DNA of 64,000 nt, taken from contig VXAY01000723.1 of NCBI GenBank assembly GCA_013399855.1, forward strand, positions 14,032 through 78,031. Reading direction: 5' to 3'. Of this stretch, positions 54,501 to 64,000 are shown in pieces. The DNA comes from Oxyruncus cristatus (taxonomy: Eukaryota; Chordata; Aves; Passeriformes; Cotingidae). The notes below the pieces were generated by a model, which did no database searches, had not been told where the DNA came from, and worked only from the letters and a program-made list of their open reading frames with translations. The first letter of the stretch is position 1, and each line of letters opens with the position of its first letter. Made by a program: the position numbers and the translations under genes.

Positions 54501-57500
54501 GCACAATCAGTAGAGGAGTATAATGAGGCTACATGTGTGAGACTTTTTTATGGGAACACTTACTAAATAGTCTGCCCATGAAAGATAGAAGGTCCCTGGA
54601 GAACAGACACGTCTAAGATGGTAAGAAAAACAGGTAGCAGCCAGAGTAAAGAAATGCAATCTTGCTTTTGGAAGAAGTGTGAAGAAACAACTTTGAGTTT
54701 TGACTGGAAATATTTTGATGTGTAACAAGCAAAAAGAAACCACCTCTTATGTACAGATGATCCAGATATCTTCCTGTTTAGGAAGGAAAACATATGAATT
54801 GTGCAAAAGAGAAAAAGGTCTTTCTTCGTCCAGTTGTCCATTTTAAAAAACTTTGGTGCCTGTCCAACATTTCTTTGGCTTAGTCCCAGAAGAGGGGACA
54901 CCCCCAACACATTGCTCTATGTCCTTGCAACTGTATATAGACATCAGGCAAAAGAACTGCTTTTCCTTCAAAACTACTTTAGATTTACTTGTATTAAGCT
55001 TTTCTTGGACATGCTTACCGTGTTCAGATTTTGTATCCTGCCCCCAGCTATGAGACACAAGATACTGCCACAAACTTTACTCAGAGATCCACAGAAGCAT
55101 ATTAGAGGTCCTTTTGTCAGTTCATTCTGGTGAAGAACTCCATTGCAGCCAAGGAGTAACTGAAGGAGGGAAAGAGCAGAAGTTTTATCATTGTTGCAGG
55201 GTTATTTCATGCAGAAAACTGTCACTCCCTCTTCTTTAATAGCCTTGCCTCTTAACCAGAGGCAAGACTGCTGAAACTGCTTGCCATCCCACTATCAATT
55301 ATAGTGTTTTCTTCCCAAGGGCATACCACATGTTCTTCCTGCTTCTAATCAGGTATGAGTCCTGGCGGTCACTATCCATTTGTTTTTAGTGTACTGATCT
55401 CAGTGAGAAAGGTAGTTGGCTGCACTGATGACTGCAGAGTACAGGAAGTCCCTTTTTGCCCTAATATTTCTTCCAGGCAGGTGCACAAACTGTACTGTGA
55501 GTGTTCCTGCTAAGGAAAGAGGGATCAGACAAATGAGAAGGTGTAGAGCTGGATGCTCTCTAGTCACATCATGGGTACAGCTTGGAGAGAAAGAGGATGT
55601 GCTCCTGTGGTTTGACATAAAGTATAGCATGCGTGATTTTCGCCATTCTGAGCCAATTCTATGAAATTGACACACTGTGGTGTGAAATAGGTATTTCCCT
55701 TTAAGTTTTGTTTATCACTTTACAAGTAAATATTTCACAAACATAAATGAAATGCATGTCTAATAAAATTAAGATGTGAAATATCTTATTTGCAGTTTTT
55801 TCTTAGTGCTTAAGGCTAGATTTAGTAAGCTATATTAGATTTGTTCTGGTATTTGTGAGTTTCCTTCAGAAATATTTGACTTAAATAAATAATGATGAAA
55901 GGATGCCTGTTACCTTAAAGATGCTGCAAAAGAGACACCCCATACAGCCTTGCAGCTTAGCTCTGTGGGAAGTCTGAAGTCTACAGGCGCTGTCAGCAGT
56001 CTGATACACTGAATTCACTTCTAACTCATCACCCCTTAAAAGTTCAGGTTGGATGAGTCCAGCAGAGACAAAGCAGACAATATTATGTCTTCTAGAAAGA
56101 GAAATGACATACCCTGATCAGTGACTGGGGAAGACGTGTAAATGCTACCATAGGACTGGTAGCATGTGTGATTGTGGCTACTGGTCCCAAAGCAAAGAAT
56201 GCTTTAATCTTCTGAGACAACTCAGGATAAGTAGAAAATGCTATGAAGCCTGCAAGCACAGAAGAAGAGTCAAATTAATGAAGACATCTCCACAGACCAA
56301 ATAAATAAAAAAGCAGTAGGCAGCAAAGAAGGGAGACTATATTAGCATTTTATTGGCTGTTCATTTTTGTCCTGCAGACCAAAGGAAAATGTTTGATTCT
56401 TCCTTGAAAACTTTTATTTGGAAGACAGTTAATTCTAAGGATATAAGGTCATCAGAGCATGTCCAGATATCAATTTTCTCTGAACTGACAGTTTTACGTT
56501 AGGGCTATTTTTTCGGGAGAAGGTCCATTAATCAGATTTTTTAAATTCAAATTCTCTTTAAAGTTCCCTAAACTCTAATAAAATAATTAGTTTCTTGACT
56601 TGCAGTCTGTAAAACAGACTGCATACAACAACATATGTTTATGCTGGCATGCAGCAATGCAATAATTATCTGAAGATTAGGAACAAAATTTTTACTTATA
56701 ACTAAGCACATACTTATGTGAGAGCGAATGCACAAATAAAGGAAGAATATAAGGAAGGAAGGAAGGAAGGAAGACCAAAAAGGGTTCATCCCATCCTGTT
56801 TTCTGAACATGTCTAAATTTCTCCACTGATGGACTGTCTTTAAATTTTGATCAGTTAACATTAAGTATCTAAAGACAAGGAAGGTGGTGACTTAGTCTGA
56901 ATTATTCATTCTGCAAAAAGACTCTTACAATGCACATATATGGAAAGAAAGAAAAATAACTGTCTAAGAATGTGGCCATATGCCACTTACCCCCATTTTC
57001 CCCTCTGTTTCCGAGCTTATTTTTTTAAAAGGACAATGGTTCACCATGGAATAAATCCCAGTGTCTGCTCACATATCTTATATGTAAATCATAAACACTA
57101 ACACTGTTTTGTACCCAGACAATCCTAACATTACCTGCAGTTGCGCCTTCAGAGTGACCAACATAATAGACATCCTTCTGTCCAGTTTTGTTCATGATGA
57201 AGTACAGCTCTGCTGGAATATCATATTTTCCTATCTCATCAAAGCTAAAGGGAGAAACACAGAAAGCTTGCAGATAATTCAGCCATCACAGTGTGAGTTA
57301 CTGAATGTCAGTTTGTTCCTTGCACCAAGCAGGACCCATTGAAGGATGAGTTGCAGGCTGTGTCTGCTTGATATGGGGAAGTGGGCAGAGGGACGCAGCT
57401 GTACAGCCAGGCTGCCTGATGCCTTGGGCTCTCTGTGGAGGAGGTGCCAGTTCTGCCTGACAGCTGCAGCCTTTGGGAAACTGAATTTAATCAATGCTTT

Positions 57501-59765
57501 CACCAGAATGGGTTACAAGAATTATTTTTCTCCCAGGTATCCAATTTGTGATAGATCAGATTTTTCAACAGAGCTGATCAGTCTCCTTTCTGCACTTGGG
57601 ACATGGTAATGGTGGGAGACTTCAAGGTTACAGATGTCTCCCAGTTTTGGAAGCCTTTTCCCAAAGAAACCAGCATGATGTAGGGACAGAGGTGATCTGT
57701 GTACTTCCACCTTTGCTTCTGTATGTGCTGATTCCAAAAGAGCCCACCCAGATCATGTAGTCCTTCTTATCACCCCCCTGACATACCCAGAATTGTCTGC
57801 ATCTATGAAAAAGAGTTGGTCTAGTCTTCTTGGATGTTGCATGTCCCACTTGGAAGTCAGATTATATGAAAAACAGTAGTGTTTTCATATAATTCAGAAG
57901 GTATTTTTTTCATATAACCAGAAGGGGAAAGGTTCTGCATTTAGATAGTAACCACCTAATCTTGCTAGTTCCCTGAATGTTGCTTTCTTCAGTAATTCTT
58001 TTTCCATGGAGTACCTGAACTGCCAGAACTCTTTCTGGCAGGGCTTAAGTGTCTTGTGTTTTAAAGACCAGGTGTTTCCTCGGCTGTTTCCCATCCAGAC
58101 ATCATAGCCAGCGTCTGCAAGAATGAAGCCTAGGCTGCTGACAGGCAGGTTAGAAATCCAGTGAATAGAATCTGCTAGAACACCATGGTGTAGCAACACT
58201 GCAGGCTTGTTCCCTGAAACAGAAGAATTTTTCTTAGGCTGTAGTAGTAGCCAATGTGTAGTTAAAACTGGGGTGCAGAATCTGGTTTTGCAGGAGTTTT
58301 TAAACCCACGTACAGAATTCAGGCCACATTCTAGGCTGAATGACTAGGTGCCTTTGCTGAGATGGAAAGGTATGGAATGTGCCATTGCATGTGCAGGGGG
58401 AAAGATGGGGAACCCATGTGAGAGTTGTCTCTCAGACCTTCCTCATGTCCTGCAACTGTCATACCTCTATGTTGGCTGTTCCTCCCAGCGGGAATTCTGA
58501 AAACACCAAGAATGTATCCATCCTCTGTTGTAACTTCATATTCCTCACTGGGGTATCCATGGTACCTGATAATTTCGCTCTGTGGAAAGCCAAAGAACAG
58601 TTTATTAAGATGCATTTACACTGTAGATATTGGTGTAGAAGGTGTTTAGAGGCTGCTTCTGTCCAGGAACATGGACCTAGCCAAGAATATGCCAGGAATA
58701 TAAATGTGATAACATATTGCTAGCTTTTCTCTACTAGTGTGTGTTATACTGGTGGGAAGGTACACCAAAAGGGATTCCTGCAGGGGAAAAAAAACCCCCA
58801 CACCTCTCTCTCTTTCACGGGTGATCCAATATATGCCATGCCTTAGCCATGGAGGCGGGAGGATGCAAATGGCAGTGAGAGTAGTTGGGATGTGTCTCTG
58901 TGAAGTGGTTTGTGTACACAACTTCGTGCTGTATGACTCAGACTGTAGTAATTGCTGTAGCACTGGTACTCAAGCACTACATAAACTTACAAGAGCAGCA
59001 GAATGCAGCAAAGTCTTCTTCAGACTTGCTTAGATGGTAGTTGTCTGGTATTTGACCCCCTATTATGGGACAAAGAAGAACTGTACTGAGTGACTAACTT
59101 TTTGGGAGGTATTTTGTCATGTTTTGCAAGGCTGATACAGGTTGTCTCTTCCTAGAGAGTAAACATATATCTATCTGGTCCATAATGAACCCTTTCTTGC
59201 CAAAGTGTGGTTAGGCAAGCCATATAGGGTGGATCTCCTATTACAGACTCATTCACAGCACCACCTATTACACTTGCCACAGTGAGGAAACCTTTGGTGA
59301 TTTAGAGCAAGGGGTCTTGGGGTTTTTGTTGTGAGAATCTGATGTTTGAAGAAGGATTTCAAGCTGTCTTACCATTGTACAGGTTGTTATAGAAGGGTAG
59401 GCCTTTGTTTCACTTGAGACTAGAAACCAACCTTTGCTTCCACTCTAAAGGAATTCTCTCTGGCTCAGACTGTTTGGAGAGGAGCATCAAGGTACTTCCA
59501 GGCAGGTGCTCACAGTGCTGGAGGGACCCTTTTGAAGGTAACCTACTTATAGCCTTGTGACAGGAACTGTTAGTGTTAGTGGTACTGGGAGAGAAGCTTT
59601 AGAAAGAAAGGGAGAGAAGGTGACCCAACTTACAACATTCATAAAGCATTCGGGGTTGCGAGTCTTCTTGCACGGGCTTGTGTCTACACTGAGAGAGGAG
59701 CGTGCTGTGAATCCTGCTGAAAAGGCAATTCCCTGGGAGCAGAGCAGCAGCAGGAGGTACCACAT
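51352..59765 (-). CDS. Acid lipase family protein, LIPA/LIPM-like (complete, 9 coding exons)
   Basis: Minus-strand exons 59765-59634, 58579-58465, 58213-58015, 57244-57135, 56249-56113, 55159-55019, 54193-54122, 52815-52747 and 51585-51352 join to 1209 bases: 402 residues, near the family's usual 399 or so. A signal peptide (about 1-17) is followed by an alpha/beta-hydrolase fold. Features visible: the [16 protein letters not shown] family signature, the HHG oxyanion turn (91-93), [13 protein letters not shown], a nucleophile elbow GHSEG (Ser180), Asp348 in [10 protein letters not shown], His377 in EWGHLDF, and a conserved NKT glycosylation site (167). Members hydrolyse cholesteryl esters, triglycerides or acylglycerols in lysosomes or outside the cell. 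The lid exon (residues 232-278) is the most divergent part. Position next to STAMBPL1 favours a LIPM relative, but sequence alone does not separate LIPA from LIPM-type paralogues. Confidence 0.9.
52747..52815 (-). CDS. Lipase coding exon 8, residues 303-325
   Basis: [20 protein letters not shown] then YNQ before GTAAGG; acceptor acaatattaacag. 23 codons, one fewer than human LIPA. A second AG at the TATGCAG further in is rejected because it breaks the frame with the previous exon. Confidence 0.88.
54122..54193 (-). CDS. Lipase coding exon 7, residues 279-302
   Basis: [20 protein letters not shown] then HWHQ before GTATAA; acceptor tttctctccag. Exactly 24 codons, phase 0-0, matching [20 protein letters not shown] and HWSQ of LIPA. 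Confidence 0.93.
55019..55159 (-). CDS. Lipase coding exon 6, residues 232-278 (divergent lid region)
   Basis: Found by splice sites (acceptor ctttccctccttcag, donor GTAAGC), 0-0 phase, and a weak family pattern: [14 protein letters not shown] corresponds to DLFGDKEFLPQ, and [20 protein letters not shown] to [20 protein letters not shown] of human LIPA. Only 47 residues against 49, with low identity. This exon forms the cap over the active site. Confidence 0.75.
56113..56249 (-). CDS. Lipase coding exon 5, residues 186-231
   Basis: Completes Gly186, then [20 protein letters not shown], then [21 protein letters not shown] and SLIR before GTATGT; acceptor gtgcttgcag. Phase 0 at the 3' end. Confidence 0.92.
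56751..56774. repeat. (AAGG)n microsatellite
   Basis: Six tandem AAGG units in the intron between lipase exons 4 and 5. Confidence 0.95.
57135..57244 (-). CDS. Lipase coding exon 4, residues 149-185 plus one base (catalytic serine)
   Basis: Completes Ser149, then [20 protein letters not shown], then [16 protein letters not shown] plus G before GTAATG. Ser180 is the nucleophile. The residue after it is Glu, whereas relatives I recall have Gln (GHSQG). The acceptor is ctcccttag-like (tttagCTTTG). Confidence 0.92.
58015..58213 (-). CDS. Lipase coding exon 3, residues 83-148 plus two bases
   Basis: Completes Gly83, then [20 protein letters not shown] and onward to [20 protein letters not shown], ending KEFWQF plus AG before GTACTC. 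Carries the oxyanion HHG turn. The acceptor is tctgtttcag. Confidence 0.93.
58465..58579 (-). CDS. Lipase coding exon 2, residues 45-82 plus one base
   Basis: [20 protein letters not shown] then [18 protein letters not shown] plus G before GTATGA, a weak donor. The acceptor is ggctttccacag. This is the family's most recognisable N-terminal block. Confidence 0.93.
59634..59765 (-). CDS. Lipase coding exon 1, residues 1-44 (signal peptide)
   Basis: [17 protein letters not shown] is a clear signal peptide, followed by a variable stretch ending NPECFMNV, equivalent to NMNV in human LIPA, before GTAAGT. The ATG has A at -3. Acceptors upstream at 59802-59804 (cctttcctaacag) or 59773-59775 suggest that an untranslated exon precedes it. 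Confidence 0.9.
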
Positions 59766-59801
59766 CTTGGAGCTGTGTGAAAGAGCACATACAGGATGTG
59801 T

Positions 59802-61518
59802 CTGTTAGGAAAGGAGTGGTGTGGAATTCCCAGGAAGACCCCAATAGAGGAGTCTCCTGAAGGTTGCTCAAGGCCTGTTCCCCATGGTGCTGCCAGAATA
59901 AGTACCTGTGTGAGGAAGGACTGTCTGTAGCTCACCCTCTTTAATAGGGTGAGTCAAAAGCTCCAGGATGATATGGAACCAACCTGGGGGTATGTGTTTG
60001 TCTGACATCAATGCTAGTTTGTGCTTCCTTTCCCTCACACACATGGTCTTCCCTATTGAAAATCTGTCTTTCCTGGGTGAAGAGCTGAATTTTCATGAAT
60101 TTTAAGAGTTGTCTGGTGATCACAGTGAAGCTTATCTGAATAGAAATTGAGGAGTGCTCTCTATCCATTTAAACCCCTGCTTTTTGGCTCTAGCCACCTT
60201 TGTAATCAGCATGGAGGAAACAGGTCATAAAACCAGCCTTGGGGAAAATCTTCAAGATTTGGAAAACGTGGAAAGGATAGGCAAAATGTTTGTTTTCTCT
60301 GAACTTCTTCACGAGGGAGGGACTTCTCAATTATTTTTATTTTTTATTAAATCTATCATATCCCTTGAGTCACTAGAACATTTGGATTAAACCGCAACTT
60401 GGATATACCCTTAATATTGACATCCAAACTCACTGTAGTCCACTTTGTAGGAGAATACTCCAATTCTTCTGTGAATAGAATAGAAATGCTTGCACCTGTG
60501 TGCTCTGAAAGCTCAGTTTTATGGAAGATATTCCACTGCTTTCTGCAGTTTTGTTCAGTTCAAACAAAAGTAAAAGACATTCCTCTATTTCTGTATGTGG
60601 AGCATTGTTTAGGAACAAAACTGGAAAGTTCAGCATAAGTCACAGTTTGATTTTGTACTAAAGGTGAGGCAGTGGGGTAGCTAAATTGTTACCATTCTTA
60701 GGGTATTTTTTTCTATATATTGTATGGTCACCTGACTTAGCTGGCATGTTTTAAGGCTTTCATCTTAATGTTTTCTAAATTAGATATGATGCACCAATTC
60801 ACTCTAAGGCTTGGCACACACAGTCTCCTTAATTTCAATGGCCAAGTCTTGAGTGTTGGAGCCTGGAACAGTAATCTAGTCTTTTTATGCAATGAAACAA
60901 TGCTGAAGAGTGGCATTGACCATGGTAAACTGGAATTAACTGAAAAATTAAAAAAAAAAAAGTAGAGGAAGGTATCTGAAAGACACATTGAAAATGCCAT
61001 TTCTGGAGACTTCTGATATTTAATGAAAATAAACCTTCTAGAAATTCATCAGAGTACTCTTGAGAGAGTCATAATGGGTTTTTTTCACATACACTACACA
61101 GGACAGACAGGCACCAGGTCATTTAATATGCTTAGCAGATGTCAGAATCTCCAGGTTAACTTACAAGAGAAACTTAAATGGACTTGGAGCTATAAGAGCA
61201 AAACATCCAATTTATGTACATGTTTTCAATGCTGAGATTTTCATGCATCCACAGTGATATCCCAAGGTTAAAAAACCGAAATAGAACAAAATTAAACTAT
61301 CAGTTACTCCTTTTTTCCCATTTGCATGGGTCAAAGACTTCTTCTTCTCCTCCTTCAGCAAACATGCACTTCGATGCGTAACATCAGGCTTGCAGCTCAG
61401 AAAGGATGCAGACTGTCTGCTCTGACAAGCAGAATCTGCACAGAATCAAGACAGCACATCTTTATGGAGACAGGCAGCAGAGAAAGGGACCATGGGCACA
61501 TACATACAAGCAACTTAC
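59802..61518. other. Region 5' of lipase start codon, probable intron 1
   Basis: About 1.7 kb with no coding exon recognised. If the predicted untranslated exon near 61.5 kb is right, this is intron 1 of the lipase gene. Confidence 0.4.
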
Positions 61519-61655
61519 CTCTGCTTTGACTCCCTTGTTGCACCTTCTGCTGCAGTTCCTGGTCCGTCTTCACTAGCTGACTGATTCACTGCCAGAAACC
61601 TGTGCTGATAAATGGGGTAGCAGTAGAATGCTGTATGGTATCTGCATGCGTAGGA
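61519..61655 (-). other. Possible untranslated first exon of lipase gene
   Basis: On the minus strand a consensus donor, GCAGAG|GTAAGT, ends at 61519, and a TATA-like TTAAATA lies at 61688-61682. A short 5' exon of about 135 bases would fit the family, in which exon 1 is untranslated and exon 2 carries the ATG. The start is an estimate. Confidence 0.35.
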
Positions 61656-62859
61656 GAGCATGCTAAAGTGCTTGTTTGGCAGTATTTAAGGAGTGGAATT
61701 ATTTTATGATAAATAGCGCCGTTGCATGACATTCTGAAAGACCATGCAAATTGCACCATGGATCAGGTGAGGTAAAGAGGCATCTAACCTGCCATTAGAA
61801 TACTTAGCAGAGACTAGGTTATTCTTGTTCCCTGAAGCTGTAACAGAGTTTTATCTGTACTGCCACTTGTCTCAGGAGGTGCTGTGACCACTTTATTTTT
61901 GGATGAAGAGGAGGAAGAATCCAGCCTTTCTCAAAACTTTCTACCTAGGAATGTGATCTCAGCTGCTGTGGGTAGTACAGAAGCTGATGTGATTGCTGGT
62001 TCCACACCTGTTGCTTGTTTTCTGAATTGCCATTTGAAGATTGCTCAGGGACAGTCCTTCTTTGTTAGGTAATCTTAGAATAAAAATACAAGTGATTTGA
62101 GAGGTGTGTATTTAGCATGCACATTCCTTCATCTGTTGTTTAGTGGACACCACAACATGCAAAGACCAATTTGCTCTGGATTAGCCTGCTTCTGTATTGA
62201 ATTAAATTAAAACATTGTGTAAACTTTGAGTCAAGAGAAGATACTAATGCTACTTCTTATTATTTCCAAGCCATTTCCATGAGCTCTGTGAAAACACAGT
62301 ATTTTGGAGATCCCTACCCAATCAATTATATAATTGTAGTCAGCCCTGGGGAGCTTGGTCCTGACTGAAATTGGCCTGGTATCCTGCTGAAGCAAATTCT
62401 CTGGAATATGGGTCCTAGTGATCTGCTGTCTTGTATGGGCAAATGAGTGAAGAACTTGTTAGTAAACAGAACCTGGGAGTCACCACAAAAACTCTTCTGC
62501 TTTATCAAGTAGAGTACAGTCTGTCAAAAAGCAAAAAAGAGATTTCTCAGTGAAAAATATTACAGTTAGGCAGGTCTGATACCACTGCTTAGTGAGACTA
62601 AGACCAGAGTTTTCTCTGCAGTGTTCCCAGCTAACACCGTAACTCTACATTTTTTTGTTTTATGGAGTTGTCAGCCTGTAATGATCTGTAAATTTTGTCT
62701 ATTTTACCTCATCTTGGCATATGGGATGTATGGTATTTTTTACCTGATATTGTTGGTAGGAGTCAAGTGAAGAGCAAAAGATAGGTTAATCCACCTGAAT
62801 AGGGAAAAGAGACAATGACATTAATGCATATACAAAGAGCATAGGAAACACAAAACCGA

Positions 62860-62975
62860 GAGGGTGTACAGAAACTTCCAAGGATGTGCTGTCCTTACTT
62901 AGAGAACCAGGATAGCTGAGGGTGTACAGAAACTTCCAAGGATGTGCTGTCCTTACTTAGAGAACCAGGATAGCT
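62860..62975. repeat. 58-base perfect tandem duplication
   Basis: Two adjacent copies beginning gagggtgtacagaaacttcc, 62860-62917 and 62918-62975, appear identical base for base. The third unit breaks off after four bases (gaga). Confidence 0.95.
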
Positions 62976-63109
62976 GAGACAGTATATTGTGTTCTAAAAA
63001 TGCTGTGGCGAAACTGAAGCCCAGGTGGTCTGGCCTATAACTCAGTTCAGTTTAAAGTGTTATAAAATTTAGGCTCTGTTCCATGCCATAGAGGGGCTTC
63101 TTTGTGCTT

Positions 63110-63245
63110 GGTGGGTCTGTTGAGTTAATCCTGTCCTGAAGCAGAGGTGCAAGGGACCCTTGCAGTGCTACAACGTTGTTGCACAAGTAGCTAACAGTCT
63201 TCTGGGGGAAACTGTAAGGGGAGAGTGTTCCTCCTGTCCTCTGGC
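63110..63245 (+). repeat. Dispersed repeat, copy B
   Basis: Matches copy A at 49071-49250 in the same orientation, with several shared blocks separated by small differences. It may be a retroelement relic or a remnant of a segmental duplication. Confidence 0.6.
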
Positions 63246-64000
63246 CATTCCAGGAGTGCATTTCTTGGGAACATGCATTTCCTAAAACTGTTCTGCACAC
63301 ACAGCTCCACCAGGCCACAGATTTCTTTCCCTGGAGTAGTGTAACTCATTCCATTTGGAGCAATATGATCTCTAGTGCTTGGAAAAAATAATAATAAAAA
63401 AAAAAGATCTGTGACTTTTATTGAATGTGCTGTTCTGAAGTTTAACTGATATCTAGTTTAAAAAATTAGTTTCTTTTATTATTTCCCTGATGAAGGCCCT
63501 TCTGACAAACTCTTAGTTCCCTTTTGGTTCATATGAAACTTTTGTAGTGTTGTTAAATTCTGGCAGGAGGTAAGAATCATGTTTCCTACACACTCAGTAG
63601 GTGACAGTCTGCCCATATACTGAGTCTTGGCACCTTTTGGAGAAAAAAGACATATTCAACAACAAGAAAAAAAATCAACATTTTCAGGACTCTAATCTAA
63701 TTCTAAGCATGGCAAAGAACACTAAATCAATATGTGAAGCAGAAGTGAACCTGTGAGTACATAGATTTGCTTGAGTCTCATACCTCATCATGGTTGGGCT
63801 GCTTATCTGTTCTCCAACTGAAGCTCTGACCAAAGTGCTTTTCAAGAGGAGCTGAGATGTGATGCTGGATTAAATAGTAATTCACACTGTCTTGGGAAAA
63901 GTGTTGCCTGAAGCTATTGCTCTACTTTGCAGAGGATGGTTGTTGGTTTTTGTGGTGGTGGTTTGTTTGGTTTTTTTGGTTGTTTTTTTTTTTTTTTTAA

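Larger units (their letters stand above)
51586..59633. other. Lipase gene introns
   Basis: Eight introns of about 0.76 to 1.3 kb. Apart from the exons listed, they hold short open frames and low-complexity tracts such as the T run at about 52254-52265 and (GGAA)n at 56751-56774. No other gene is recognised inside them. Confidence 0.5.
61690..64000. other. Right-hand flank, no gene recognised
   Basis: About 2.3 kb. Contains an exact 58-base tandem duplication (62860-62975), dispersed repeat copy B (about 63110-63245) and a T-rich end at about 63970-63998. No exon recognised on either strand. Confidence 0.5.

Noticed and set aside
55400..55675. Minus-strand frame containing [10 protein letters not shown], resembling the PAGTSVQN motif of acid lipases
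   Set aside because: The match is short, lacks the flanking family residues, and the true 24-codon exon with perfect splice sites and phase is at 54193-54122.

Overview
This window looks like bird nuclear DNA. It carries multi-exon vertebrate genes with GT-AG introns, two GC-rich CpG-island promoters, long AT-rich introns, and decayed fragments resembling CR1 LINEs, the dominant avian retroposon. The gene order is FAS(-), ACTA2(+), STAMBPL1(-), then an acid lipase gene(-). This is the vertebrate FAS/ACTA2/STAMBPL1/LIPM neighbourhood, known in human from 10q23. There are two assembly gaps, at 20038-20077 and 48022-48181.

Layout. 1-450 is a CpG island holding the first coding exon (signal peptide start) of FAS on the minus strand; the rest of FAS lies off the left edge. 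450-15240 has no coding exon I can support. 15290-15517 is the ACTA2 promoter (MCAT, two CArG boxes, TATA) and untranslated exon 1. Intron 1 holds a CArG element inside a 16-base palindrome about 1.06 kb from the predicted start site. Eight coding exons between 18137 and 24468 join to an intact 377-residue smooth-muscle alpha-actin. STAMBPL1 runs the other way: ten coding exons from 36652 down to 26484 join to 435 residues with a complete JAMM metalloprotease centre. Its probable untranslated first exon lies in the CpG island at 47.4-48.4 kb. ACTA2 and STAMBPL1 converge, with polyadenylation signals about 1.7 kb apart.

The interval 48.4-51.3 kb holds old repeats and no recognisable gene. From 59765 down to 51352 lies a complete nine-exon gene for a secreted or lysosomal acid lipase (402 residues, LIPA/LIPM family). 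It has a signal peptide, the full Ser-Asp-His triad, and an unusual Glu after the catalytic Ser. A probable untranslated first exon lies near 61.5-61.65 kb. Related repeat sequence lies on both sides of this gene (about 49.1 and 63.1 kb), as expected if the lipase locus belongs to a tandemly duplicated cluster continuing to the right.

The genes are unrelated in function: a death receptor, a contractile actin, a K63-specific deubiquitinase and a lipid hydrolase. They share conserved synteny rather than a pathway. All exon boundaries were read by hand from splice sites, reading frame and family similarity. I found no wholly new system. The points worth a second look are the conserved ACTA2 control elements, the STAMBPL1 5' end, and the divergent lipase.
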